DNA of 64,000 nucleotides, taken from contig NZ_JACHJO010000003.1 in the NCBI RefSeq assembly GCF_014203695.1, positions 377,272 through 441,271 on the forward strand, given 5' to 3'. The notes below the pieces were generated by a model that was given only the letters and a program-made list of their open reading frames with translations, had not been told where the DNA came from and ran no database searches. A program made the translations under genes and the position numbers. Numbering within the stretch: the stretch's first letter is position 1; the number at the start of each line of letters is the position of its first letter. Origin of the DNA: Nocardiopsis algeriensis (lineage in GTDB: Bacteria > Actinomycetota > Actinomycetes > Streptosporangiales > Streptosporangiaceae). Shown here piece after piece: positions 16,576 to 25,124 of this stretch.

Positions 16576-18222
16576 ATGAGTAAGACCACGCAAGCACCCA
16601 AGGCGCTGCGCGGCGTCGGAAACTTCATCGACGACCGCTTCCATCTCGCCAAGACCGGTGAGAAGAACCTGCGCAAGGTCTTCCCCAACCACTGGTCGTT
16701 CATGCTGGGCGAGATCGCGCTGTACTCGTTCATCATCCTGCTCGTCTCGGGTGTCTTCCTCACGCTCTGGTTCAAGCCGAGCATGGTGGAGGTCATCTAC
16801 GACGGCTCCTACGAGCGCCTCCAGGGCGTCCCGATGTCGGAGGCCTACGCCTCGACGCTGTTCATCGACTTCGAGGTACGCGGTGGTTTCCTGGTCCGCC
16901 AGATCCACCACTGGGCCGCGCTGATCTTCGTGGCCTCGCTTGTGGTCCACATGCTCCGCGTGTTCTTCACGGGTGCGTTCCGCAAGCCGCGCGAGATCAA
17001 CTGGCTCATCGGTGTCGCGATCTTCATGCTCGCGATGATCGAGGGCCTCTTCGGCTACTCGCTGCCGGACGACCTGCCCTCGGGCATGGGCGTGCGCATC
17101 CTCCAGGGCGTGATCCTGGCGGTGCCGCTGGTGGGTACCTACATCTCGATGTTCCTGTTCGGCGGGGAGTTCCCCGGCGAGGACATCATCACCCGCCTGT
17201 ACATGCTGCACGTGCTGGCCATTCCCGCACTGCTGCTGGGTCTGATCGTCGCGCACTTCATGATCCTGTGGCACCAGAAGCACACCCAATACCCCGGACC
17301 GGGGCGTACGGACAAGACCGTGGTGGGAACACCCATGTTCCCCGGCTTCGCGGTCAAGGCCGGAGGGTTCTTCTTCTTCACGTTCGCCGTGATCGCGGGT
17401 CTGAGCGCGTTCGTCCAGATCAACCCCATCCACCTGTTCGGGCCCTTCACCCCGACGTCCATCACCTCCGGGCTCCAGCCCGACTGGTACATGGGCTTCA
17501 TGGAGGGTGCGCTCCGCATCTTCCCGAACTGGTTCGACTTCTCGATCTTCGGCTATGCCGTCCCCATGGGCGTGCTGGTGCCGGGGCTGGGAATCATGGG
17601 TGTGGTCTTCGGCGGACTGGCCCTGTGGCCGTTCATCGAGCAGTGGATCACCGGGGACAAGCGGGCGCGCAACGTCGCCGACCGTCCCCGCAACGCCCCT
17701 GTGCGCACCGGTGTCGGCGTCGCCATGATCACCTTCTACGGCCTGTGCTGGCTGGCCGGCTCCAACGACATCCTGTCGGAGACGTTCTCGATCAACCTCT
17801 ACCTGACCACGTACATCTTCCGTGTGCTGGTCATCCTGGGGCCGATCGTGGCCTTCATGGTCACCAAGCGGATCTGCCTGGGTCTGCAGCGCCGTGACCG
17901 GGACACCCTCGAGCACGGCTACGAGAGCGGCACCATCCGCCAGCTGCCCAGCGGTGAGTTCATCGAGGTCCACAAGGAGAGCTCCGAGGAGACCACCGAT
18001 GTCCTGGCGAGCAAGCCGGTGATCACCTCGACGGCCCTGGCCGACGAGGTCGACGACAAGGGTGTGGAGAACCCTGCCGCCCGCAAGGGCAAGGGCAGGC
18101 TCCGCCGCGCCCTGGCGCACTGGTACACCAAGGACAACGTGTCCTTCGAGGGGGTGGAGCCGCACAGCGGCCACCACCTGCACCACTCGAAGGACGTCGA
18201 GAAGGAGTCCGCGGCCCACTAG
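16576..18222 (+). CDS. qcrB: Cytochrome b subunit of the bc1 complex
   Basis: Membrane core of the menaquinol:cytochrome c reductase, carrying haems bL and bH. The 548-residue protein has the paired His segments RQIHHWAALIFVASLVVHMLR (His ligands on helices B and D), the LPDDLPSG and QPDWYMGF motifs near the quinone sites, and PxxW-type loops. The C-terminal ~110 residues are an extended hydrophilic actinobacterial tail ending HHLHHSKDVEKESAAH. It ends the operon and is followed by a strong intrinsic terminator. Confidence 0.96.
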   Translation: MSKTTQAPKALRGVGNFIDDRFHLAKTGEKNLRKVFPNHWSFMLGEIALYSFIILLVSGVFLTLWFKPSMVEVIYDGSYERLQGVPMSEAYASTLFIDFEVRGGFLVRQIHHWAALIFVASLVVHMLRVFFTGAFRKPREINWLIGVAIFMLAMIEGLFGYSLPDDLPSGMGVRILQGVILAVPLVGTYISMFLFGGEFPGEDIITRLYMLHVLAIPALLLGLIVAHFMILWHQKHTQYPGPGRTDKTVVGTPMFPGFAVKAGGFFFFTFAVIAGLSAFVQINPIHLFGPFTPTSITSGLQPDWYMGFMEGALRIFPNWFDFSIFGYAVPMGVLVPGLGIMGVVFGGLALWPFIEQWITGDKRARNVADRPRNAPVRTGVGVAMITFYGLCWLAGSNDILSETFSINLYLTTYIFRVLVILGPIVAFMVTKRICLGLQRRDRDTLEHGYESGTIRQLPSGEFIEVHKESSEETTDVLASKPVITSTALADEVDDKGVENPAARKGKGRLRRALAHWYTKDNVSFEGVEPHSGHHLHHSKDVEKESAAH

Positions 18223-18235
18223 GAGTCGCATCCGA

Positions 18236-18278
18236 CGACGGGCCCGGCCGCATCGCGCGGCCGGGCCCGTCGCTTTTT
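18236..18278 (+). terminator. Intrinsic terminator of the ctaE-qcr operon
   Basis: 16-bp stem (18236-18251 / 18257-18272) with a 5-nt loop, followed by CTTTTT. Textbook rho-independent structure just after qcrB. Confidence 0.92.
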
Positions 18279-18340
18279 CCGGGGTGGGACGTGCGCTCCG
18301 GGAGCCGCAGGACCATCGGAGGCGGCGGGGAGCGCCCCGA

Positions 18341-18388
18341 CCCGGGGACAGGGCCCGGTCCGACTGCGGACCGCGCCCTGTCCCCGGG
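18341..18388. other. Large two-tier inverted repeat between qcrB and the acyl-CoA synthetase
   Basis: Outer 14-bp arms (18341-18354 / 18375-18388) enclose an inner 6-bp stem (18357-18362 / 18367-18372). It sits between two convergent genes that already have their own terminators, so it may be a back-up terminator or a stable RNA 3' end. Confidence 0.5.
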
Positions 18389-18444
18389 CCGGGAGCGCGG
18401 CAAGGCCCCGCCCCCTGGAGCGGGGACGGGGCCGGGGAACACGG

Positions 18445-18471
18445 AACCGGCCCTCGAGGAGAGGGCCGGTT
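18445..18471 (-). terminator. Hairpin after the acyl-CoA synthetase
   Basis: 11-bp stem (18445-18455 / 18461-18471) 22 bp beyond the stop at 18493. No T-tract. Confidence 0.55.
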
Positions 18472-18492
18472 CGGGAAGGCGGGGCGGGGGGG

Positions 18493-20292
18493 TCAGACCG
18501 AGTAGATCTCCTCGATCTCCTTGCTCCATTCCTTGTTCACCACGTGGCGCTTGACCTTGAGAGAGGCCGTCATCTGGCCGTTCTCCTCGGTGAAGTCCGA
18601 GGGCAGGATCTTGAACTTCTTGATGCCCTCGGCCTTGGACACGGCCAGGTTGGCGTTGTCGACCGCTCCCTGGACGGTGGCGACCAGGTCCGGGTCCTCC
18701 GTGAGCTCGGCGATCGAGCCGGTCTTGCCGTTGTCCTTCTTCCACTGCTCGAACGACTCGGGGTCGATCGTGATCAGCGCGGCGATGAACTTGCGGTTGT
18801 CGCCGACGACCATGCACTGGCTGACCAGGGCGTGGGCCCGGATGCGGTCCTCCAGGACGGCCGGGGCGACGTTCTTGCCGCCGGCGGTGACGATGATCTC
18901 CTTCTTGCGTCCGGTGATGCTCAGGAAGCCGTCGTCGTCCAGGGAGCCCAGGTCGCCGCTGCGGTAGAAGCCGTCCTCGGTGAAGGCCTCCTTGGTGGCC
19001 TTCTCGTTCCCCCAGTAGCCGACCATGATGTGGTCGCCCTTGAGGAGGATCTCGCCGTCGTCGTCGATGCGGATGGTGCAGCCCGGCAGGGGCCGGCCCA
19101 CGGTGCCGATCTTGTTGAACTCGGGGCTGTTCACCGAGGTCGGGGCGGTGGACTCGGTGAGGCCGTAGCCCTCGATGATGGTGAAGCCGATGCCGCGGAA
19201 GAAGTGGCCGAGGCGCGAGCCGAGGGCGGAGCCGCCGGAGACGGCGTACTCGGCCTCGCCTCCCAGGGCGGCCAGCAGCTTGCCGTAGACCAGCTTGCTG
19301 AACAGGCTGTGCTTGAGCTTGAGGCCGAAGGGGATCCGGCCGCTGTCGAGTGCCTGGCTGTAGGCGATCGCGGCCTCGGCCGCGGCGGCGAAGATCTTGC
19401 CCTTGCCCTCGGCCGTGGCCTTCTGCTCGGCCTTGGTGTACACCTTCTCGAACACGCGGGGGACCGCGAGGAGGAAGGTCGGCTTGAAGACCGAGAGCTG
19501 TTCGATGAGCTCGGGGCCCGTGGAGGGGAAGTGGCCGAGGATGCCCTTGCCCTCGATGGTCATGACCTGCACGAAGCGGGCGAAGACGTGCGCCAGGGGC
19601 AGGAACAGGAGAGTGGAGGGGTTCTCCTTGCCGTACAGGACCTTCTGGGCGGGGCCTTCGAGGGCGCTGTGGGCGATGAAGAGGAAGTTGCGGTGGGTGA
19701 GCTCGCAGCCCTTGGGGCGGCCTGTGGTGCCCGAGGTGTAGATGAGGGTGGCGAGGTCGTCGACCTTGACCGCGGTGCGCCGCTTCTCCAGCTCCTCGTC
19801 GCTGATCCCGGAGCCCTCGCTCCGCAGCTGGGCGAACTCGGGCCCGTCGAAGCGCCATACGAGGGTGAGCTCCGGGGTCTTCTCGCGTACGGACTCGATC
19901 CGCTCGGCGTGGTCGGCGTTCTCGACGAACACGGCCTTGGCGCCGGAGTCGGAGAGGATCCATTCGATCTGCTCGGCGGAGGAGGTCTCGTAGATCGGTA
20001 CGGTGATCGCCCCGATGGACCAGATCGCGTAGTCGACGACGGTCCACTCGTAGCGGGTGCGCGAGAGCAGGGCGACCCGGTCGCCGTGCTCGATACCCGC
20101 GTTGATCAGAGCCTTGGCGTACGCGGCGATGTCGCCGTGCAGCTCAGCCACAGTGACGTCGCGCCACTGACCGGACTCCTGACGGCGGGAGGCCACGGCG
20201 CTCGGCTCGGCGGCGGCGCGCGCGTAGAGCGTGTCGGTCAGTCTCGCGTCATCGGAGATCGCAGCTTTGGCGGGAGAGCTGTATTCGCGCAC
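18493..20292 (-). CDS. Long-chain acyl-CoA synthetase (AMP-binding, FadD15-like)
   Basis: Activates fatty acids with ATP and CoA via an acyl-adenylate. The 599-residue protein shows the phosphate-binding motif YTSGTTGRPKG (185-195), the second core motif EGYGLTES, and the hinge/adenylate motif YRSGDLGSLDDDGF followed by TGRKKEIIV. The M. tuberculosis gene in the same position is fadD15. GTG 20292 is chosen because AGGAG lies six nt upstream and homology begins there. A promoter whose -10 is covered by a 14-bp palindrome lies 75 bp upstream, so a repressor, perhaps fatty-acid responsive, is likely. Confidence 0.88.
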   Translation of the reverse strand: MREYSSPAKAAISDDARLTDTLYARAAAEPSAVASRRQESGQWRDVTVAELHGDIAAYAKALINAGIEHGDRVALLSRTRYEWTVVDYAIWSIGAITVPIYETSSAEQIEWILSDSGAKAVFVENADHAERIESVREKTPELTLVWRFDGPEFAQLRSEGSGISDEELEKRRTAVKVDDLATLIYTSGTTGRPKGCELTHRNFLFIAHSALEGPAQKVLYGKENPSTLLFLPLAHVFARFVQVMTIEGKGILGHFPSTGPELIEQLSVFKPTFLLAVPRVFEKVYTKAEQKATAEGKGKIFAAAAEAAIAYSQALDSGRIPFGLKLKHSLFSKLVYGKLLAALGGEAEYAVSGGSALGSRLGHFFRGIGFTIIEGYGLTESTAPTSVNSPEFNKIGTVGRPLPGCTIRIDDDGEILLKGDHIMVGYWGNEKATKEAFTEDGFYRSGDLGSLDDDGFLSITGRKKEIIVTAGGKNVAPAVLEDRIRAHALVSQCMVVGDNRKFIAALITIDPESFEQWKKDNGKTGSIAELTEDPDLVATVQGAVDNANLAVSKAEGIKKFKILPSDFTEENGQMTASLKVKRHVVNKEWSKEIEEIYSV

Positions 20293-20357
20293 GTGGTTCT
20301 CCTGGACTTGACGGGTTTCTGGGATTGTGGGGACGTGACGACCGTAACAACACCGCG

Positions 20358-20371
20358 CTACTCGTGAGTAG
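20358..20371. promoter_or_regulatory. Palindromic operator candidate at the acyl-CoA synthetase promoter
   Basis: CTACTC-GT-GAGTAG, a perfect inverted repeat overlapping the -10 box of the minus-strand promoter. Its size and symmetry suit a TetR-family repressor; the regulator is not in the window. Confidence 0.5.
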
Positions 20372-20395
20372 AACAGGTTGCCGTTCGGTATCCAA
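20367..20395 (-). promoter_or_regulatory. Promoter for the acyl-CoA synthetase
   Basis: Minus strand TTGGAT (20390-20395), a 17-nt spacer and TCTACT (20367-20372). The start codon is about 75 nt downstream. Confidence 0.5.
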
Positions 20396-20780
20396 AGGTA
20401 ATCCGGAGTTGATCTGTCAGCCCGGTGAACAGGGAGTTCATCCCGGTGCCGCGGTCCCGCCCCGGTGTCTCGCGGGCGGGAGGGCGTGGCCGGCACCGCG
20501 GGTGCACGGTCCCCCGGTGCCTGCGGGTGCGGTTGGACACGTCGCTCTCCACACGCACGCGAACTATACGCCGGGTGTGTTGTTTGTGCACATCACACTG
20601 CTTCTGTGTCGTTCTGTAATCGTATGGGCGTTTGCTGTGGTAGAGGTCCTCCTCTTCTTCCAACGTCCCGGCGCCCCTGCCTCATCCCCTGATCGGACCC
20701 TGAACCTTCCCTGAGAAGGCGGCGGCGGAGCTCTTCCCGCGGTTAACGTGAGGTGACGATCCGGTACGAAGGAGGACGGG
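20396..20780. other. Intergenic region before the DUF5304 gene
   Basis: Contains a comparatively AT-rich stretch at about 20560-20640 that may hold the promoter of the DUF5304 gene. I see no clear box pair, no small gene with a ribosome site and no strong hairpin. Confidence 0.35.
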
Positions 20781-21197
20781 ATGGCGGAGAACGACGGCAG
20801 GACCGGCGACGGAACCGGCGGGGACCTGGTGGAGGACGCCCTGCGGCTGGTGGACGGCCTTCAGCGCAGGCTGCTCGTCGCCGGCGTCAAGAGGGGTGTG
20901 GGCGCCGTCGTCGCCCCGCCGCCGCCCAAGGGCGACGTGTGGGAGGAGGCGATCCGGCTGGAGACCGCGACCGAGCCCCGGCCCGCGCTGGAGGAGGTCC
21001 TCGACATCGTCCGCACCTCCGCCCCCGAGATCGCGGGTCACCTGGGTCGGGCGGGCCTGGCCGTGGCGGGGGCGCTCGGGCGCACCTGGGGCGTGCTCGA
21101 GCGCTCCCTGGAGCAGTCGGCCCCGCCGCCGGAGCGCGCGGCCGGGCCGGAGGGCGGCTCGGGGCGGACGTCCCCCGGGTCGGCGGACGGGGAGTAG
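20781..21197 (+). CDS. DUF5304-like protein upstream of glucokinase
   Basis: A 138-residue soluble protein of unknown function. It has a helical N-terminal half (VEDALRLVDGLQRRLLVAGVKRG), a central EVLDIVRTSAPEIAGHLGRAG segment and a low-complexity Gly/Ser/Pro tail. A gene of this type precedes glkA in Streptomyces (DUF5304 family), which is my basis for naming it. No catalytic residues or membrane segments are visible. ATG 20781 has GAAGGAGG five nt upstream. A link to glucokinase regulation is plausible only from position. Confidence 0.6.
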   Translation: MAENDGRTGDGTGGDLVEDALRLVDGLQRRLLVAGVKRGVGAVVAPPPPKGDVWEEAIRLETATEPRPALEEVLDIVRTSAPEIAGHLGRAGLAVAGALGRTWGVLERSLEQSAPPPERAAGPEGGSGRTSPGSADGE

Positions 21198-21239
21198 GGC
21201 GCCGGGGGTGTCCGGGGTGGCTCTGGCCTGGTTTAATCG

Positions 21240-21255
21240 AATGGTTTGCACCATT
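21240..21255. promoter_or_regulatory. TGGT-N4-ACCA operator candidate upstream of glk
   Basis: AATGGT-TTGC-ACCATT. The half-sites match those of the DasR-type palindrome before pfkA (TGGTCTAGACCA), though the centre differs. It lies 70 bp before glk. Confidence 0.45.
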
Positions 21256-21263
21256 TGAAAGAC

Positions 21264-21295
21264 CTCTGACATGAACTTCGGGACTTATGTCAGAG
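21264..21295. promoter_or_regulatory. 9-bp inverted repeat upstream of glk
   Basis: CTCTGACAT and ATGTCAGAG, perfect arms 14 nt apart, 29 bp before the glk start. It could be a second operator or, if transcribed, a leader hairpin. The regulator is unknown. Confidence 0.4.
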
Positions 21296-21324
21296 TTTGG
21301 GCGTAAGTAGAAGGAGCTGCCCCC

Positions 21325-22278
21325 ATGCTGACCATCGGCGTAGACATCGGCGGGACCAAGGTCGCCGCCGGCGTCGTCGACCACGACGGGCAGATCCTGG
21401 ACAAGGTCAAGTACCCCACCCCTGCCGACGACCCCGGAGGACTGGCTGCCGTCGTGGCCCGGGCCGTGGGAGAGCTGCGTGAGAGGCGGAGCGGGAAGGG
21501 GGAGGACGTCCGGGCCGTCGGTGTGGGAGTGGCCGGGTTCGTCGACGAGGACCGTGCCACGGTCCAGGTCGCCGTCAACCTCGGCCTGCGGAACGAGCCC
21601 CTCCGGGAGCGGCTCGAAGGCCTGGTGGGGCTGCCGGTCGTCATCGAGAACGACGCCAACGCCGCGGCCTGGGCCGAGGCGCGCTTCGGCGCGGGACGCG
21701 GCAGCGACCACCTCGTCTGCATCACCCTGGGCACCGGGATCGGGGGCGGGCTCGTCATGGACGGACGCCTGCACCGCGGCCGCTTCGGCGTGGCCGCCGA
21801 GGTGGGCCACTACCGGGTGGTCCCGCACGGACGCCGCTGCCCCTGCGGCAACCAGGGCTGCTGGGAGCAGTACGCCAGCGGCCGGGCCCTGGTCGCGGAG
21901 GGCCGTGAGCGGGCCCGCACCGACCCCCGGGGGGCCGAACGGATGCTCAAGCTCGCCGAGGGCGACGCGGAGGGGATCAGCGGCCACGTGATCACCCAGG
22001 CCGCGCTGGAGGGCGACGCGGCGGCCCTGGACTGCTTCCGCACGGTGGGCGAATGGGCGGGGGCCGGGATGGCCGACCTGGCCGCGATCCTCGACCCGGA
22101 GTGCTTCGTGGTCGGCGGCGGTGTCTCCGACGCCGGAGCCGTCCTCCTGGAGCCGATCCGCGACTCCTTCGCCCGCCACGTCCCCGGGCGGCCGAACCGG
22201 CGCCCGGCCGAGATCCGCCTGGCCGAACTGGGCGGCGAGGCCGGCATCGCCGGCGCCGGCGACCTCGCCCGCCACTGA
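21325..22278 (+). CDS. glk: ROK-family glucokinase
   Basis: Phosphorylates glucose to glucose 6-phosphate with ATP; in Streptomyces the orthologue GlkA also acts in glucose repression. The 317-residue protein has the ATP-phosphate motif VDIGGTKVAAGVVD, the catalytic-Asp segment ENDANAAAWAE, the GTGIGGG loop and the ROK zinc site CPCGNQGCWEQYASG. There is no N-terminal helix-turn-helix, so it is an enzyme rather than a ROK repressor. AAGGAG lies eight nt before the ATG. Two inverted repeats lie upstream and a 21-bp terminator stem follows. Confidence 0.93.
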   Translation: MLTIGVDIGGTKVAAGVVDHDGQILDKVKYPTPADDPGGLAAVVARAVGELRERRSGKGEDVRAVGVGVAGFVDEDRATVQVAVNLGLRNEPLRERLEGLVGLPVVIENDANAAAWAEARFGAGRGSDHLVCITLGTGIGGGLVMDGRLHRGRFGVAAEVGHYRVVPHGRRCPCGNQGCWEQYASGRALVAEGRERARTDPRGAERMLKLAEGDAEGISGHVITQAALEGDAAALDCFRTVGEWAGAGMADLAAILDPECFVVGGGVSDAGAVLLEPIRDSFARHVPGRPNRRPAEIRLAELGGEAGIAGAGDLARH

Positions 22279-22287
22279 GCCGGCCCG

Positions 22288-22334
22288 GACGCGAGCGGCC
22301 CCGGCCCCTTTCCGGGGCCGGGGCCGCTCGCGTC
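22288..22334. terminator. 21-bp bidirectional terminator between glk and plsC
   Basis: Perfect 21-bp stem (22288-22308 / 22314-22334) with a TTTCC loop between convergent genes. Its right edge touches the plsC stop. Confidence 0.8.
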
Positions 22335-22336
22335 CC

Positions 22337-23164
22337 TCAGTCCTTCTCCGCGTCCGGTCCGGAGCGGGAGGCCTTGTCCTTCCTCGCCTCCTTGCGGGCC
22401 CGGCGCTCCTCCTTGCGGCTCGCCCTCCTGGCCCTGCGGCGCTCCTTCTCGTCGGCGTTCTGCTCCTTGCGGGCCTCCTTGGCCTCCGCCTCCAGCTCCG
22501 CCTTGACCGTCTGGGCGTAGCGGTCCACGTACTCCTGCCCCGACAGCTCCATCAGCGCGTACATGATCTCGTCGGTGACGGCCCGCAGCACGCGCGGGTC
22601 CTCCTCCATGCCGTGGTAGCGCGAGAAGTCGAGCGGCTTGCCGAACTTCACGTGCGGGCGGATGCCCAGCTTCGGGACGGTCCGGCCCGGGGGCATGATC
22701 TTCTCCAGGTTGATCATCGCCATCGGCACGACCGGCGCCTTCGACTCCAGGGCGAGGCGGGCCACGCCCGTGCGGCCCCGGTACAGCTTGCCGTCGGGGG
22801 AGCGGGTGCCCTCCGGGTAGATGCCGAGCAGGTCACCGCGCCGGAGCACCCTCAGGCCCGTGCGCAGCGCCGCCTCGCTGGCCTTGCCGCCCGAGCGGTC
22901 GATCGGGATCTGCCCGACGCCGGTGAAGAACATCCGGCTGAAGAACCCCTTGAGCCCGGTGCCGGTGAAGTACTCGGCCTTGGCCAGGAAGGTGATCTTC
23001 CGCGGCAGCGGCAGCGGGCCGAAGAAGTGGTCGGAGAACGACAGGTGGTTGCTCACCATGATGGCCGGCCCCCGGCGGGGCACGTTCTCCACCCCCTCGG
23101 CGCGGGGCTGCCACAGCACGGCCAGGACCGGCCCCAGGAACGCCTTCACCACCCAGTAGAACAT
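22337..23164 (-). CDS. 1-acylglycerol-3-phosphate acyltransferase (PlsC-like)
   Basis: Adds the second acyl chain to lysophosphatidate in phospholipid synthesis at the membrane. The 275-residue protein has an N-terminal hydrophobic helix and the catalytic NHLSFSDH motif (HX4D). IPIDRSGGKAS, the substrate-binding YPEGTRSPDGKLYRGRTG and VVPMAMIN complete blocks I-IV. The C-terminal ~60 residues are an extremely Lys/Arg/Glu-rich tail (KERRRARRASRKEERRARK), which may bind acidic lipids or be disordered. Start ATG 23164 is chosen because the family N-terminus (MFYWVVKAFLGP) begins there. The M. tuberculosis block has a related gene, Rv2182c. Confidence 0.87.
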   Translation of the reverse strand: MFYWVVKAFLGPVLAVLWQPRAEGVENVPRRGPAIMVSNHLSFSDHFFGPLPLPRKITFLAKAEYFTGTGLKGFFSRMFFTGVGQIPIDRSGGKASEAALRTGLRVLRRGDLLGIYPEGTRSPDGKLYRGRTGVARLALESKAPVVPMAMINLEKIMPPGRTVPKLGIRPHVKFGKPLDFSRYHGMEEDPRVLRAVTDEIMYALMELSGQEYVDRYAQTVKAELEAEAKEARKEQNADEKERRRARRASRKEERRARKEARKDKASRSGPDAEKD

Positions 23165-23377
23165 CCTCGGATCACCCCTGCACACGCGGGGAGCACTGGG
23201 CACGCTCTGCCATGGTCCACTGTCCCGCTCAGCCGATATTGCCGTGTGGGCTCGCGCCCGACCAGACGAAGGATACTCAGTGCACCTGCCCCGGCGCGCC
23301 ACGCCCCTCACCCGGGCGAAGGGACGCGGTCCGCCGCGGCCGCGGGGACGCCCGTCGGCGGGCCCTGGTGCGCGCCC

Positions 23378-23407
23378 ATGACAAACGGCCCGGCGAAAGG
23401 TTAGCTT
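23378..23407 (+). promoter_or_regulatory. Promoter candidate for the esterase operon
   Basis: ATGACA (23378-23383), an 18-nt spacer and TAGCTT (23402-23407), about 75 nt before GTG 23491. The remainder of the divergent 23165-23490 region shows nothing else clear. Confidence 0.35.
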
Positions 23408-23490
23408 TACGGCTGTGGGGGCGGGTACGCGCCCCGGCCGATCCGACACAGCGTCGCCGTGCGCCGCTCGCATTCCCTGGGAGCATCTCC

Positions 23491-24294
23491 GTGAGAACGA
23501 TCCACTCCGCCCCTGCGATCCCCGGTGCGGAGCCGTTCAGCCACCGCGGATCGAGGACGGGCGTCCTGCTCTGCCACGGGTTCACCGGCTCGCCCTACTC
23601 GATGCGGCCCTGGGCCGAGCACCTGGCCGCTGCGGGGCTCAGTGTCGAAGTGCCCCTGCTGCCCGGACACGGAACGGTCTGGCAGGACATGAACACGACC
23701 ACGAGCGACGACTGGCTCGCCGAGGTGGAGCGGGCCCTGCTGGACCTGGACGGGCGCTGCGACGAGGTGTTCGCCATGGGGCTGTCCATGGGCGGGGCCC
23801 TCTCCCTGCGCCTGGCCCAGAGGCACCCCGGCATCGTGCGGGGCGCCGTGCTCGTCAACCCCTCCCTGGCCGTGGAGGACCTCAGGCTGCCCGTCATCGC
23901 CCCGGTCCGGCGCCTGGCCGCGCGCCTCATGCCCTCCACACCGGGCCTGGGCAACGACGTGTCCAAGGACGACACCAGCGAAGGCGGCTACGACCGGGTG
24001 CCCACGGCGGCCGCCGCGACACTCCCGAAACTGTGGCGCGAGGTCCAGGAGGGCATGCCCCGCCTGAGGTTGCCGATCCTGGCCTACCGGAGCCCCCAGG
24101 ACCATGTCGTCGGCCCCCGGAGTCTGCGTATCCTCGCCAGGAGGGCGGTCGGTGCACAGCTGACGATCCATCTGCTCCACGACAGCTACCACGTGGCGAC
24201 CCTCGACCACGACGCCGCCGCCGTCTTCGAGGGGAGCCTCGCCTTCGTGCGGGAGCACAGCAGAAGAAGAGTGGAAGAAGGAGCCGAGCGATGA
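23491..24294 (+). CDS. Alpha/beta-hydrolase, carboxylesterase/monoglyceride-lipase type
   Basis: A 267-residue cytoplasmic hydrolase. The oxyanion segment LLCHGFTGSP, nucleophile elbow GLSMGG, acid Asp in RSPQDHVVG and His in DSYHVATLD give a complete Ser-Asp-His triad in the order of Est30-type carboxylesterases. It probably hydrolyses short or medium acyl esters. It is divergent from plsC, so a lipid role is reasonable, but the substrate is inferred. GTG 23491 is preferred because the family starts near TIHSAPAIPGAEPF. The stop overlaps the next gene by 4 bp (ATGA). Confidence 0.85.
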   Translation: MRTIHSAPAIPGAEPFSHRGSRTGVLLCHGFTGSPYSMRPWAEHLAAAGLSVEVPLLPGHGTVWQDMNTTTSDDWLAEVERALLDLDGRCDEVFAMGLSMGGALSLRLAQRHPGIVRGAVLVNPSLAVEDLRLPVIAPVRRLAARLMPSTPGLGNDVSKDDTSEGGYDRVPTAAAATLPKLWREVQEGMPRLRLPILAYRSPQDHVVGPRSLRILARRAVGAQLTIHLLHDSYHVATLDHDAAAVFEGSLAFVREHSRRRVEEGAER

Positions 24295-25121
24295 CGCAAC
24301 GCCGGGGCAACGGCCTGCTCGCCGACGCCTACGTGCCCCTGGTGCTGCTCGCGCCCCTCCACGCGGACAGGATGCTGGAGGCGCTGCGCCGCAAGGGGAT
24401 CGCCGCCTACGCCGTTCCGTTGGAGGAGGACGTCCTCGAACCCTCCGGGGGAGCGGAGGACCCGCCCACCGACCACCTGTACGTGGACGCCGACGAGCGG
24501 GCCGAGGCCGAGCGCGTTCTCGGCACCGAACTTCCCCACCTCGGAGCGCAGAACCCGCTGCCGACCGGGGACGCGGATCCGGACGCCGGTGCGGCCGACC
24601 CCCGGACGCCGGTCGGCGGCGACCTCCTGGAGGGGCCGTCCGAGAACACCGGTTCCGACACGGCCCCCGGGGCCGGCGAGGACGAGGTGTGGAAGGACCT
24701 CGTCTCCCGCTTCTACGAGGACGACGCCCCGGAGCGGGACCTGCGCTCGTGGCCCGACGCCGAGAACCTCGGCGCCCCTCCCCGGGACGAGGAGCCCGCC
24801 GCCTCCGGTGACCTCCTCGCGGACGGGCCCGACCGCGAGGAGGAGGACCGCCGGACCGAGGCCGACCTGGAAGGCCACTACGAGCCTCCGCCGCCACCCC
24901 CTCTGCTCCAGGGCGACAGGACGGGCATCGCCGCCTGGTTCGGCTTCCTGGGCAGTCCCGCGCTGGTCTTCGGCATCACCTTCCTGGGGCTTCCCCGCCC
25001 CAACTGGCTCGTGTTCCTGGCGGTGCTGGTCTGCCTGGCCTGCTTCGTGGTGCTCATCCTGCGCATGAACGACCGCCGTCCCCCCGGTGACGGCGGTCCC
25101 GACGACGGGGCGGTGGTCTGA
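24291..25121 (+). CDS. Membrane protein of unknown function with acidic linker
   Basis: A 276-residue protein with an N-terminal globular segment (about 12-85: VPLVLLAPLHADRMLEALRR, then HLYVDADERAEAERVL) that looks like a small alpha/beta ligand or metal-binding fold. An acidic, Pro-rich disordered linker (about 90-205) follows, then two C-terminal membrane helices (about 215-237 and 240-262). I do not recognise a specific function. It is coupled to the esterase by an ATGA overlap and followed 3 bp later by the MacS-like kinase, so the three probably form one transcript. A similar gene adjoins macS in Streptomyces. Confidence 0.7.
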   Translation: MTQRRGNGLLADAYVPLVLLAPLHADRMLEALRRKGIAAYAVPLEEDVLEPSGGAEDPPTDHLYVDADERAEAERVLGTELPHLGAQNPLPTGDADPDAGAADPRTPVGGDLLEGPSENTGSDTAPGAGEDEVWKDLVSRFYEDDAPERDLRSWPDAENLGAPPRDEEPAASGDLLADGPDREEEDRRTEADLEGHYEPPPPPPLLQGDRTGIAAWFGFLGSPALVFGITFLGLPRPNWLVFLAVLVCLACFVVLILRMNDRRPPGDGGPDDGAVV

Positions 25122-25124
25122 GCC

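Noticed and set aside
20560-20640. Small RNA or peptide gene in the AT-rich patch before the DUF5304 gene
   Set aside because: Short frames exist but none has a ribosome site, and no promoter-terminator pair frames it.
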